Of a stretch of 64,000 nucleotides of DNA, positions 34,245-42,575 are shown in pieces. Made by a program: the position numbers and the translations under genes. The notes below the pieces were generated by a model. The model was not told the origin of the DNA and made no database searches. It saw only the letters and a list, made by a program, of their open reading frames with translations. Origin of the DNA: Patulibacter defluvii (lineage in GTDB: Bacteria; Actinomycetota; Thermoleophilia; Solirubrobacterales; Solirubrobacteraceae); assembly GCF_034096925.1 (NCBI RefSeq), contig NZ_JAWZSQ010000020.1, positions 43,045 to 107,044 on the forward strand. Direction: 5' to 3'. Within the stretch, counting starts at the first letter, position 1, and each line of letters starts with the position of its first letter.

Positions 34245-35246
34245 TCAATCGCGTCGGCAGAGCGCCAAGCCGAAGCGCCGCTCCCCGTCGGTCAGCAGCC
34301 GGTCGAGGGCCAGGCCGGCCGCGGCCAGGTCGGCCCGCAGCCGCTGCGGGGTGAACTTGCTGGAGATCTCCGTCCGCAGGTCCTCGCCGGCCGCGAACGG
34401 CACCTCCAGCTCGAGCGCGTCGATCGTCACCAGGTGGTCGCGCGGCGCCCGCAGGCGGATGTCGATCCACTCGTGGCGACGGTCGAAGAAGGCCACGTGC
34501 TCGTAGTCGTCGACGGCGAAGTCCGCTCCCAGCTCGCGGTTGATGACCGTCAGCACGTTGCGGTTGAAGGCGCTCGTGACCCCCGCCGCGTCGTTGTAGG
34601 CCAGCTCGATCAGCGCCGGGTCCTTGACCAGGTCGACCCCCAGCAGCAGCCAGCCGTCGCCGTCGAGCAGCGTCGCCAGCCGCCGCAGGAAGTGCCGGCG
34701 GCTGCCCGGCGGCAGGTTGCCGATCGTGCCGCCGAGGATCGCCAGCAGCCGCGGGCCGATCGGGTCGGGGATCAGGTCGAGGTCGCGCTCGAAGTCGCCG
34801 ACGATCCCGTGGACGGGGATCCCGTGGGCCCCGGCCACCGCCCGCCCGGCGTGGTGGACGGTCGGCTCGCTGACGTCGAGCGGCACGTAGCGCCGCAGCG
34901 TCCCGGCGGCGTCGAGCGCGTCGAGCAGGACCCGGGTCTTGGTCGCGAAGCCGGAGCCCAGCTCGACCAGCTCGACGGCGCCGGTCCGCGCGGCGATCTC
35001 GCCCGCGCGGTCGACCAGGATCGAGCGCTCGGTGCGGGTCGGGTAGTACTCCGGCAGCTCGCAGATCGCCGCGAACAGGTCCGATCCGTGGTCGTCGTAG
35101 AGGTGCTTCGGCGGCAGCTCCTTGAACGGCTGGGTCAGCCCGTCGTAGACGTCGTCGGCCAGCGTCCGCGGGGCCGGGTCGGCGTCGGCCACGACCACCC
35201 GGACCAGGTCGGGAGCGGCGACCGCCGCCGTCCGCGAGGCGCTCAT
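34245..35246 (-). CDS. egtD: L-histidine N(alpha)-methyltransferase
   Basis: Trimethylates histidine to hercynine with S-adenosylmethionine, the first ergothioneine step. The 333-residue protein shows LPPKHLYDDHGSDLF, ELPEYYPTRTE, ELGSGFATKTRVLLDAL (SAM site) and FNRNVLTVINRELGADF. ATG 35246 overlaps the egtB stop as ATGA. The N-terminal ~20 residues are variable. Together with egtB this forms a compact two-gene ergothioneine operon. Confidence 0.95.
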   Translation of the reverse strand: MSASRTAAVAAPDLVRVVVADADPAPRTLADDVYDGLTQPFKELPPKHLYDDHGSDLFAAICELPEYYPTRTERSILVDRAGEIAARTGAVELVELGSGFATKTRVLLDALDAAGTLRRYVPLDVSEPTVHHAGRAVAGAHGIPVHGIVGDFERDLDLIPDPIGPRLLAILGGTIGNLPPGSRRHFLRRLATLLDGDGWLLLGVDLVKDPALIELAYNDAAGVTSAFNRNVLTVINRELGADFAVDDYEHVAFFDRRHEWIDIRLRAPRDHLVTIDALELEVPFAAGEDLRTEISSKFTPQRLRADLAAAGLALDRLLTDGERRFGLALCRRD

Positions 35247-36487
35247 GCGAGGTCCCCCGCCAGCCGCGCGCCGGCGAAGATCTGCCGTCGCTGCGGCAGG
35301 TCCCAGTTGCGGAAGCTGGCCGAGGCGACCCGCGGGTGAGCGGCGAACGATCCCCCGCGCAGCACCCGGTAGCCGCGGTCGAAGAAGACCTCCGAGTACT
35401 CGCGGTAGGGGTGGGCGCGGAAGCCGTCGTAGCCGGCGAAGACGCTGGCCGTCCACTCCCAGGCCGCGCCGACGCCCGCCAGCCGGCCACTGGCCGCGGC
35501 GTGCTCCCACTCGACCTCGGTCGGCAGCCGCAGCCCGCGCCAGGCGGCCAGCGCCTCGGCCTCGAACCAGCTCAGGTGGCAGGCGACGGCGTCGTCCGCC
35601 ACCCGCGCCGGCGGCCCGGGCGGCCCCTCGCGCTCGCCGCGCCAGGCCCAGCCCTCGTCGCTCCACCAGCGGCGGTCGCCGTCGGCCTCGGCCACGAACG
35701 CCCGCCACTCGCCGGCGGTCAGCGGCGCGCGGGCGATCCGGAACGGGGCCAGCGGGCGCCGGTGGCGGGGCCGCTCGTTGTCGTAGGCGAAGCCCTCCTC
35801 CCCCGCGCCGATCGTGGCGACGCCGCCATCGATCTCGACCAGCTCGCCGGCGCCGGCGACCGGGCCGGGCAGCGCGTCGAGCCACGGGGCCAGGTCCCCC
35901 AGCCGCAGCGCCTGCAGGATCGTCTCCGTGTGCTGCAGCTCGTGGCGCAGGACCAGTTCGTGGAGGACCGGGTCGGCGCCGCGCTCGGCGACCACGTCGT
36001 CGACCCGCCCGCGGACCTCGGCCAGGAACGCCCAGGCGCCGGGGACGTCCAGCAGCTCGACCTCGCCGCGGACCGCCCGCGGGGTCTCGAAGGCGTCGTA
36101 GACCGCCGCCAGCTCCGGGTGCAGCAGCGGCCGGTCGCCGTGGCGGTGGACCAGCCACAGGTCCTCGTAGGCCGCGATGTGGGCCAGGTCCCAGACGATC
36201 GGGCTCATCAGCGGCGAGACCTGGCGCTCGAGCTGCTCGACCGTCAGGCCGGCGACGAGCGCGCGGGTGCGGCGGCGGACGGCGGCCAGTGCCGCGTGCG
36301 GGTCCGCCGGCAGCGGGGTGCGGAGGGCGGCGACGGGATCCTCGACCGCGCCGAGGCCGTTGAGCGACTCGCCGGGGGCCGGATCGGGGTCGCCGCCGGG
36401 CCGCCGCGGACCCGGCGGGGCCGCGCAGGGGCCGTCCTCGCCGGTCGGCGGCGGGGTCGGAACGGACAGGGGCTCGGCGTGGGGCAC
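35243..36487 (-). CDS. egtB: Ergothioneine sulfoxide synthase
   Basis: An iron-dependent enzyme that couples hercynine to a cysteine-derived thiol. The 414-residue protein has a DinB-like N-terminal domain with the iron triad: His in VWDLAHIAAYEDLW, and HELQHTE. It also has a C-terminal formylglycine-type (FGE-sulfatase) domain (GLRLPTEVEWEHAA; YRVLRGGSFAAHP). GTG 36487 is chosen because a GGAG site lies just before it. The longer frame adds about 63 residues of low-complexity sequence. No egtA, egtC or egtE is nearby, so the sulfur donor is uncertain. Confidence 0.93.
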   Translation of the reverse strand: MPHAEPLSVPTPPPTGEDGPCAAPPGPRRPGGDPDPAPGESLNGLGAVEDPVAALRTPLPADPHAALAAVRRRTRALVAGLTVEQLERQVSPLMSPIVWDLAHIAAYEDLWLVHRHGDRPLLHPELAAVYDAFETPRAVRGEVELLDVPGAWAFLAEVRGRVDDVVAERGADPVLHELVLRHELQHTETILQALRLGDLAPWLDALPGPVAGAGELVEIDGGVATIGAGEEGFAYDNERPRHRRPLAPFRIARAPLTAGEWRAFVAEADGDRRWWSDEGWAWRGEREGPPGPPARVADDAVACHLSWFEAEALAAWRGLRLPTEVEWEHAAASGRLAGVGAAWEWTASVFAGYDGFRAHPYREYSEVFFDRGYRVLRGGSFAAHPRVASASFRNWDLPQRRQIFAGARLAGDLA

Positions 36488-36627
36488 GGCAGCTCCGTCT
36501 GGTCGTCGCGCCCGGTGGCCGGACGCGTTGACGGACCACGGCCGGCCGACGCCACGCTGGGGCGCTTGACCGTCCGCGATCGGGGACGGATGGAGTCTTG
36601 CGCGTCCGGCGGACGACGGCAACCCGC

Positions 36628-36686
36628 CCCGCCTCGCGTGGCGGATCCGCCCCGGACGCCGGGGGTCAACCGCCACGCGAGGCGGG
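36628..36686. terminator. Long inverted repeat between pdxH and egtB
   Basis: Arms 36628-36644 and 36670-36686 are perfectly complementary over 17 bp, with a 25-nt loop. It lies 36 nt beyond the pdxH stop and about 140 nt before egtB, so it probably ends pdxH transcription. There is no T-run. The rest of 36488-36721 shows no gene. Confidence 0.55.
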
Positions 36687-36721
36687 TCGGCGGGCGGGTG
36701 GGCGGGTGGGCTCCGGGGGGC

Positions 36722-37372
36722 CTAGGGCTGGAGCCGCTCGACCGCCCAGGCCCCACCCTCGTCGCGGCGGTAGAGGAAGCGGTCGTGCATCCGGTTCGGG
36801 CGGCCCTGCCACAGCTCGACCTCGACCGGAGTCACCCGGTAGCCGCCCCAGTGCGGCGGCAGCGGGATCTCGCGGTCGTCGGGGAAGCGCTCGGCGGCCC
36901 GCGCCATCCGCGCGTCGAGCGCAGCGCGGTCGGCGACCGGCGCGCTCTGGTGCGACGCCCAGGCGCCGCGGCGGCTGTCCGGCGGGCGGGTCGCGAAGTA
37001 GGCCTCCGCCTCGGCCCGGTCGACCTCGGCGCAGGGCCCGGTGACCCGGATCTGGCGGAAGAGCGAGGTCCAGTGCAGGCAGAGCGCGGCGTGCGGGTTC
37101 TCGCGCAGCTCGTGGGCCTTGCGCGACGTCAGGTTGGTGTAGAAGGTCAGCCCGCGGGCGTCGAGGTCCTTCAGCAGCACCATCCGCACCGACGGCCGGC
37201 CCTCGGCGTCGGCGGTCGCCAGCGCGATCGCGTTGACCTCGGTCGTGTCGTCGAGCGCGTCGCGCGCCTCGGCCACCCAGCGGGCGACCTGCACCATCGG
37301 GTCGGGGTGCAGGTCGCCGCGGTCCAGCGGGGTGCCGTCGTAGGTCCGTCGCAGCTCGCCGAGTCCGCCCAT
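36722..37372 (-). CDS. pdxH: Pyridoxamine 5'-phosphate oxidase
   Basis: Oxidises pyridoxamine or pyridoxine 5'-phosphate to PLP with FMN and oxygen. The 216-residue protein has the family blocks RPSVRMVLLKDLDARGLTFY, SRKAHELRENPHAAL, VTGPCAEV and PHWGGYRVTPVEVELWQG, ending in the PdxH-type RLQP. ATG 37372 is chosen because MGGLGELRRTYD matches the family start; the longer frame reads into the ABC permease. It lies 22 nt after that permease's stop and may be co-transcribed with it. Confidence 0.95.
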   Translation of the reverse strand: MGGLGELRRTYDGTPLDRGDLHPDPMVQVARWVAEARDALDDTTEVNAIALATADAEGRPSVRMVLLKDLDARGLTFYTNLTSRKAHELRENPHAALCLHWTSLFRQIRVTGPCAEVDRAEAEAYFATRPPDSRRGAWASHQSAPVADRAALDARMARAAERFPDDREIPLPPHWGGYRVTPVEVELWQGRPNRMHDRFLYRRDEGGAWAVERLQP

Positions 37373-37394
37373 CGACGGATCGTCGCACGGCCGC

Positions 37395-38153
37395 TCAGGC
37401 GTCGGCGTGGACCGTCCGGTGGCGGCCGTAGGCGATCGCGCCACCGAGCCAGGCCGCGATCCCGAACACGGCCAGCCCGGTCGGCACCGCCAGCGCGTCG
37501 CCCATCTTGTCGGCCAGCGACGCGCCGCCGACCAGCTCGGTGACGGAGACCGGCGGCAGCAGCGCCAGGAACCAGTCGGGGGTGGTCGACAGCGAGCCGG
37601 CGATCGGCACGATCCCGAGGGTCAGGGCGAGGACGCCGCCGATCACCGGCGCGCCGCCGAGCCCGGCCGACCCGAGCCCGAGCGCGCTGAGCGCGATCAC
37701 CAGGTCGGTCACCAGCACCGCCGGCAGCTGGTCGATCGCCCACGACCAGGTCATCGGGTCGGCGCCGCCGGAGCGGATCGCCGCGCCCAGCAGGCAGGGC
37801 ACGGCCCACGAGGCCAGCGCCAGCGGCACCACCACCGCGACCACCGCCGGCACCCGCGCCCAGAAGAGCGAGGTCCGCGGCCGGCCGGTGGCGGCGAGGG
37901 TCGCGAAGACCCCGGCGCTGCGATCGGCGATCCCGGCCGTGACGCCGACCATCGCCGGGCCGACCAGGCCCGGGCCGAGCACCAGCGCGATCGTGATGTC
38001 GGCGGCGTCGATCCCGCCGATCCGGGTCGCGCTCGAGATCAGGTTGAGGAACAGGGTCCCGAGCGGGACCAGGATCACGGTGAAGAAGCAGGCCACCCAG
38101 ACGGCCCGGGTCCGCCGCAGCCGCAGCAGCTCGGCGGGGATCATGCGCGACAT
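37395..38153 (-). CDS. ABC-2 family transporter permease
   Basis: A 252-residue membrane protein with six hydrophobic segments (first VWVACFFTVILVPLGTLFL, about 18-36). The Arg-rich start (LLRLRRTRAVW) resembles other ABC-2 permeases. It lies 3 nt after its ATPase gene and should form an exporter with it. The substrate is unknown; BcrAB-like or lipid-type exporters have this layout. Confidence 0.88.
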   Translation of the reverse strand: MSRMIPAELLRLRRTRAVWVACFFTVILVPLGTLFLNLISSATRIGGIDAADITIALVLGPGLVGPAMVGVTAGIADRSAGVFATLAATGRPRTSLFWARVPAVVAVVVPLALASWAVPCLLGAAIRSGGADPMTWSWAIDQLPAVLVTDLVIALSALGLGSAGLGGAPVIGGVLALTLGIVPIAGSLSTTPDWFLALLPPVSVTELVGGASLADKMGDALAVPTGLAVFGIAAWLGGAIAYGRHRTVHADA

Positions 38154-38156
38154 CGG

Positions 38157-39137
38157 TCAGGCCTCCACGAGGGTCGGGGTCGGGGCGTCGGCGCGGTCCT
38201 CGCCGCGCGACAGCAGCTCGAGGACCCGGTCCTCCAGCCGCTCGGTCGAGCTGGCCACGCCGTAGGGCGCGAAGCCGTGCCCGACCAGGTCGCGGACCAG
38301 CTCGCCGGTGATCTGATGCTCGCCGGCCAGCGACGAGACCCGCAGCCGGACGGTCAGGCGGTCGTCGCCGGCGGTGCTCGCGCCCTGGACGTCGGGGCGG
38401 GCGGCCAGCAGCGCCGCGGCCTCGGCGGCGCGGGTCAGCCGCAGCTCGACCCGCGGCTCGCGCGAGGCGGCCAGCTCGTCGAGCGAGCCCTGGGCGACGA
38501 TCCGGCCGTCGCGGATCACGGCGGCCATGTCGCAGGTCTTCTCGACCTCGTCGAGCAAGTGCGAGGAGAGGAAGACCGTGCGGCCCTCGGCGACCAGCGA
38601 GCGGACCAGCGCCCGCAGCTCCTGGATCCCCGCCGGGTCGAGTCCGTTGGCCGGCTCGTCGAGGATCAGCAGCTCGGGGTCGCAGAGCAGGCAGCGGGCG
38701 ATCCCCAGCCGCTGGCGCATCCCCAGCGAGTAGCCGGCGACCCGGTCGTCGGCGCGGTCGGCCAACCCGACCCGCTCGAGCGCGGCCGGGATCCGCTCCT
38801 CGGCCTCGCGGTCGAGCACGGCGGCGTGGATCCAGAGGTTCTCGCGGCCGCTCATCTGGCCGTGGAAGCGCGGCTCCTCGACGATCGCGCCGACCCGCCG
38901 CAGCGCCTCGCGGCGGTCGGCCGGCAGCTCGTGGCCGAGCAGCTCCATCGCGCCGCCGTCGGCCGCGGTCAGGCCGAGCAGCATCCGGATCACGGTGGTC
39001 TTGCCGGCCCCGTTGGGGCCGAGGAAGCCGAAGGCGACGCCGCGCGGCACGTGCAGGTCGACGCCGCGAACGACGTCGCGGTCGCCGTAGCGCTTGCGGA
39101 GCCCCTGGGTCTGGAGGACGGGACGGGATTCGCTCAT
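38157..39137 (-). CDS. ABC transporter ATP-binding protein (BcrA-like)
   Basis: A 326-residue ATPase: Walker A GPNGAGKTT (about 40-48), signature YSLGMRQRLG, Walker B LLILDEPANGLDP and H-loop FLSSHLLDEVE. The LGMRQR form of the signature is typical of bacitracin/lantibiotic-type (BcrA) exporters. ATG 39137 is the first gene of a possible three-gene unit with the permease and pdxH. There is no adjacent two-component system of the Bce type. Confidence 0.94.
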   Translation of the reverse strand: MSESRPVLQTQGLRKRYGDRDVVRGVDLHVPRGVAFGFLGPNGAGKTTVIRMLLGLTAADGGAMELLGHELPADRREALRRVGAIVEEPRFHGQMSGRENLWIHAAVLDREAEERIPAALERVGLADRADDRVAGYSLGMRQRLGIARCLLCDPELLILDEPANGLDPAGIQELRALVRSLVAEGRTVFLSSHLLDEVEKTCDMAAVIRDGRIVAQGSLDELAASREPRVELRLTRAAEAAALLAARPDVQGASTAGDDRLTVRLRVSSLAGEHQITGELVRDLVGHGFAPYGVASSTERLEDRVLELLSRGEDRADAPTPTLVEA

Positions 39138-39200
39138 GGGGAACGATCCTGCGCGGCCGCGGCTGGACCGGCATCGGGCGCGCGATCCGACCGCCCTCGG

Positions 39201-39247
39201 TCGCAGGAGGGAGCGCGCGGCCGCGAGCCTCCGTCGCAGGAGGGAGC
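39201..39247 (+). repeat. Short direct repeat upstream of a methyltransferase
   Basis: TCGCAGGAGGGAGC occurs at 39201-39214 and again at 39234-39247, 33 bp apart, between divergent genes. TACGCT (39262-39267) follows and lies 6 nt before ATG 39274, a likely leaderless -10. The repeat could be a tandem regulator site, but this is not established. Confidence 0.45.
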
Positions 39248-39273
39248 CGGCGCCGGTTGCGTACGCTGCGGCG

Positions 39274-40017
39274 ATGGCCGTCGATCCGCTCGCCGAACGG
39301 GGCTTCGCCCACGCCGCCGACCGCTACGAGCGGGGCCGGCCGGGCTACCCGCCGGCGGCCGTCGAGCGGCTGATCGCCGCGCTCGGCCTGGCCGCCGACG
39401 CGACCGTCTGCGACCTCGCCGCCGGCACCGGCAAGCTGACCCGCGAGCTGACCGGGCGGGTCGGCCACGTGATCGCGGTCGAGCCGTCGGCCGGGATGCG
39501 GGTGCCGCTGGCCGCCGGCTCGCCCACCGCGACCGTCCTCGACGGGACCGCCGAGCGGATCCCGCTCGACGACGCCAGCGTCGACGCGGTCTTCGTCGCC
39601 CAGGCGTTCCACTGGTTCGACGTCCCGGTCGCCGGGCGTGAGATCGCGCGCGTGTTGCGGCCCGGCGGCGGGCTGGCCGTGCTCTGGAACCGGGCGGTCG
39701 GCGACGGTCGGTTGGAGGACCTGCTCGGCGAGCACCTGCCGTCTCACCGCACGTTCCCGGGCGGCGACCACGAGCGCTGGAGCGAGGCCCTCGCCACCCT
39801 GCCCGCCTTCGGCCCGATCGCCCACGACGGCGTCGACCACGTCCAGCGGCTGGACGTCGAGGGCGCCGTCGCCCAGGTCGCCTCCTACAGCTGGATCGCC
39901 GCGCTGCCCGACGACGAGCGGGCGCGGGTGCTGGAGCGGACCCGGGCCGCGATGGCCGACCGCGACACGATCGACCTGCGGCTGCGCTGCGGGCTGTACT
40001 GGACCCGCCGCCGCTGA
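39274..40017 (+). CDS. Class I SAM-dependent methyltransferase
   Basis: A 247-residue Rossmann-fold methyltransferase: SAM motif I VCDLAAGTGKLT (about 47-58), motif II VIAVEPSAGM and motif IV DAVFVAQAFHWFD, then RVLRPGGGLAVLWN. It matches the small-molecule Methyltransf_11 type. The substrate is unknown. ATG 39274 is supported by the TACGCT box 6 nt upstream. Confidence 0.9.
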   Translation: MAVDPLAERGFAHAADRYERGRPGYPPAAVERLIAALGLAADATVCDLAAGTGKLTRELTGRVGHVIAVEPSAGMRVPLAAGSPTATVLDGTAERIPLDDASVDAVFVAQAFHWFDVPVAGREIARVLRPGGGLAVLWNRAVGDGRLEDLLGEHLPSHRTFPGGDHERWSEALATLPAFGPIAHDGVDHVQRLDVEGAVAQVASYSWIAALPDDERARVLERTRAAMADRDTIDLRLRCGLYWTRRR

Positions 40018-40073
40018 CGGCGGCATGGCGTCGATCGGGGACGATGGACCTCCACCGTCGACCGGAGGACTCC

Positions 40074-40433
40074 ATGAGCACCACCGCCGCCTTCGACCTC
40101 CCGGCGTTCGTCGCCGCGATCGAGGCCCGCGACGCCGAGACCCAGATCGCGCTCTTCGCCGAGGACGCCGTGGTCACGACCTGCGACCACGAGCATCCGC
40201 CGAGCCGCCCGCTGGTCGCCCGCGGCCGCGACGAGATCGCGGCCCAGCTGCGCGACGTCGTCGGCCGCGACATGACCCACCGGGTGACCGACGCGCTGGT
40301 CACCGACGACCGGCTGGTCTACGCGCTCGACTGCGCCTATCCCGACGGGACCCACGTCCACTGCCAGGTGATCGCGCAGCTGGCGGACGGCCGGATCAGC
40401 GCCCAGAGCGGGGTCCAGACCTGGGACCACTGA
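40074..40433 (+). CDS. NTF2-like (SnoaL-type) protein
   Basis: A 119-residue cone-fold protein: FVAAIEARDAETQIALFAED near the start, then a strand region ending DGRISAQSGVQTWD. Similar small proteins are polyketide cyclases, isomerases or dimerisation domains. ATG 40074 follows CCGGAGGAC. There is no signal peptide. The stop is 1 nt from the convergent peptidase stop. Confidence 0.8.
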   Translation: MSTTAAFDLPAFVAAIEARDAETQIALFAEDAVVTTCDHEHPPSRPLVARGRDEIAAQLRDVVGRDMTHRVTDALVTDDRLVYALDCAYPDGTHVHCQVIAQLADGRISAQSGVQTWDH

Positions 40434-40434
40434 C

Positions 40435-41880
40435 TCAGCGCGAGAGCGTCCCGCCGGAGCCGTCGCCGGGGCGCGGCTGCGGACCGCCGCCGCCGTCGCC
40501 GCCGCCGGGGGCCGGTCCCTCCCCCGCCGGCGGCGCCGACGAGGTCGCGCCCTGGCGCGCCAGCCGCTGGGCCAGCGCCGCGGTCGGCGCGTAGGCGATC
40601 GTCACCTGCGCGCCGCGGGCGGCGACGGCCACCCCACCGCCGTCGGCCATCCAGGCGCCGCGCCCGGCGGCCCGGGCCCCGCGCCGGCGGGCGACGATCC
40701 GGCCGTAGGCGGCGGCGAGCTTGGTCGCGTCGTCGGCGCTCGCCATCCGCAGCGCGCCGACGAACGCGTCGCGGCTGACGCACGGGGCCACGCAGCCCTT
40801 GCCGTCGGCCGCCCGCCGGCGCAGGTAGGCGTAGCTGCCGCCGCGCCAGGCCATCACCAGCGGCAGCGCGGCGGCGGCGTCGGCCTCGCGGGTGACCAGG
40901 ATCCCCAGCAGGTTGGCGGCGGCGAAGTCGTCGTCGTCATCGTCGGTCAGCGACACCCACCCCGGTCCCAGCAGCCGCGCGGCGTGCACGCGCACCCGGG
41001 CCGGGCGCGCCCGCTGCGCGTAGCGGCTGGGATCGATGATCTCGGCGGTCGTGCGCGGCGGGCGGGCGACGAACGCCCCCGCCACCAGCGGCGCCGGGCC
41101 GGGCGCGCCGAGCGACTGCACGAACGCCTGGCCGAAGGCGTACGGGAATCCGAGCATCAGCAGCTGGCCGTACGGCAGCTGCTTCTGCAGCCGCTGCAGC
41201 TGCCGCTCGTCGCCCGGGTCGCGGTCGGGCACGTGGTAGCGCGAGACGTAGGCGCTGGCGACCGCCTCGGCGCTGCCCTCGACCACCGACAGGTAGGCCA
41301 GCGCCCGGTCCTCGTCGCCGCCGCGCTGGAGCCGCTGGGCGCGGCGGAAGATCCCGAAGTGCTGGTCGTCGATCGCGTGCACCAGCTCGTGGGCGATCGT
41401 CGACTCGGCGCTCGGCGGCAGCCGCGGCCCGCGCTGGACGATCACCATCTCGTTGCGCGAGCCGTCGTAGAAGCCGAGGAAGCCGTCCTCGGCCAGCGTC
41501 CGCTGCATCCGCTCCAGGTCGGCGTCCGCCGGCAGCATCCGCAGCAGCTTCAGCATCGCCACCGTCACCCGGTCGTCGCGGCTGACCGCGGCCTCGCCGT
41601 CCTGCCGCTGCTGGCGGCGGATCAGGGCCGAGATCTCGCGGCTGGGGACGACCCGGAAGCGCGGCCGCTTGCGCAGCTTCAGCCCGCGGATCGCCTCGAC
41701 CCGGCGGATGATCCGGTCGGGCTGCAGCTCGGCCAGCGAGCGCGCGCCCGGGGCCGCCGCCGGGCGGTCGCCGCCGCCGTCCCCGTCGTCGTCGCGGAGC
41801 AGCAGCAGCGCGCTGCCGGCGATCGCCGCCAGCACCAGCAGCAGCGCCAGCCGCACCGGCGGCCGGCGCAGCGCCCGCAT
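40435..41880 (-). CDS. Membrane-anchored HExxH metallopeptidase
   Basis: A 481-residue protein with an N-terminal membrane anchor (LALLLVLAAIAGSALLLL, about 11-28), then an Asp/Gly-rich spacer and a domain with HELVH (about residue 162, in STIAHELVHAIDDQHFG). An Asp-rich loop (TDDDDDDF) lies near 315, and the C-terminus is disordered. HExxH is the zinc-binding and catalytic motif of gluzincin-type peptidases; a downstream Glu (SVVEGSAEAV) is a candidate third ligand. It is the last gene of a kinase/regulator/peptidase unit, overlapping the regulator stop by one base. Confidence 0.75.
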   Translation of the reverse strand: MRALRRPPVRLALLLVLAAIAGSALLLLRDDDGDGGGDRPAAAPGARSLAELQPDRIIRRVEAIRGLKLRKRPRFRVVPSREISALIRRQQRQDGEAAVSRDDRVTVAMLKLLRMLPADADLERMQRTLAEDGFLGFYDGSRNEMVIVQRGPRLPPSAESTIAHELVHAIDDQHFGIFRRAQRLQRGGDEDRALAYLSVVEGSAEAVASAYVSRYHVPDRDPGDERQLQRLQKQLPYGQLLMLGFPYAFGQAFVQSLGAPGPAPLVAGAFVARPPRTTAEIIDPSRYAQRARPARVRVHAARLLGPGWVSLTDDDDDDFAAANLLGILVTREADAAAALPLVMAWRGGSYAYLRRRAADGKGCVAPCVSRDAFVGALRMASADDATKLAAAYGRIVARRRGARAAGRGAWMADGGGVAVAARGAQVTIAYAPTAALAQRLARQGATSSAPPAGEGPAPGGGDGGGGPQPRPGDGSGGTLSR

Positions 41881-42548
41881 CAGCGGACCCCCTGCTCGCC
41901 GGCGCGGACGACGCCGTGCTCGTAGGCCCAGACCACCGCCTGCACGCGGTCGCGGACGTCGAGCTTGCGGAGCACGTTCGAGACGTGGGTCTTGACCGTC
42001 GCCTCGGTCAGCACCAGCCGCTCGGCGATCTCCAGGTTCGAGAGCCCGCCGGCGATCAGCCGCAGCACCTCGCGCTCGCGGTCGGTCAGCTCGGCGACGG
42101 CCGCGTCCTGGACCGGCGCCGCGGCCAGGTCGCTGCCGAACCGCTCGAGCAGCCGCTTGGTGATCCGCGGGGCCAGCAGTGCGTCGCCGCCGGCGACCAC
42201 CCGCACCGCCTCGACCAGGTCGGCCGGGCGGGTGTCCTTGAGCAGGAAGCCGGAGGCCCCGGCCCGCAGCGCGGCGTAGACGTACTCGTCGAGGTCGAAG
42301 GTGGTCAGCACCACGACCTTGCCGGCGTCGGCGGCGACGATCCGGCGGGTCGCCTCGATCCCGTCGACCTCGCCCATCCGGATGTCCATCAGGACCACGT
42401 CCGGCCGCTTCAGCCGCGCGGCCTCGGCCCCGGCGGCGCCGTCGTCCGCCTCGCCGACCACCTCGATGTCGCCGGCGGCCTCGAGGATCATCCGGAAGCC
42501 GGAGCGCAGCAGCGCCTGGTCGTCGACGAGCAGCACCCGGATCGCCAT
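41880..42548 (-). CDS. NarL/FixJ-type response regulator
   Basis: A 222-residue response regulator: receiver domain with acidic pair D9-D10 and phospho-accepting D55 (VVLMDIRM), then Lys near 104. The C-terminal LuxR helix-turn-helix (about 155-215) includes LTDREREVLRLIAGGLSNLE and TEATVKTHVSNVLRKL. It is controlled by the sensor kinase encoded 27 nt upstream, and its stop overlaps the peptidase start, so the peptidase may be its main output. Confidence 0.95.
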   Translation of the reverse strand: MAIRVLLVDDQALLRSGFRMILEAAGDIEVVGEADDGAAGAEAARLKRPDVVLMDIRMGEVDGIEATRRIVAADAGKVVVLTTFDLDEYVYAALRAGASGFLLKDTRPADLVEAVRVVAGGDALLAPRITKRLLERFGSDLAAAPVQDAAVAELTDREREVLRLIAGGLSNLEIAERLVLTEATVKTHVSNVLRKLDVRDRVQAVVWAYEHGVVRAGEQGVR

Positions 42549-42575
42549 CGCGCCATCCTGACGGAGCGGCCGGCG

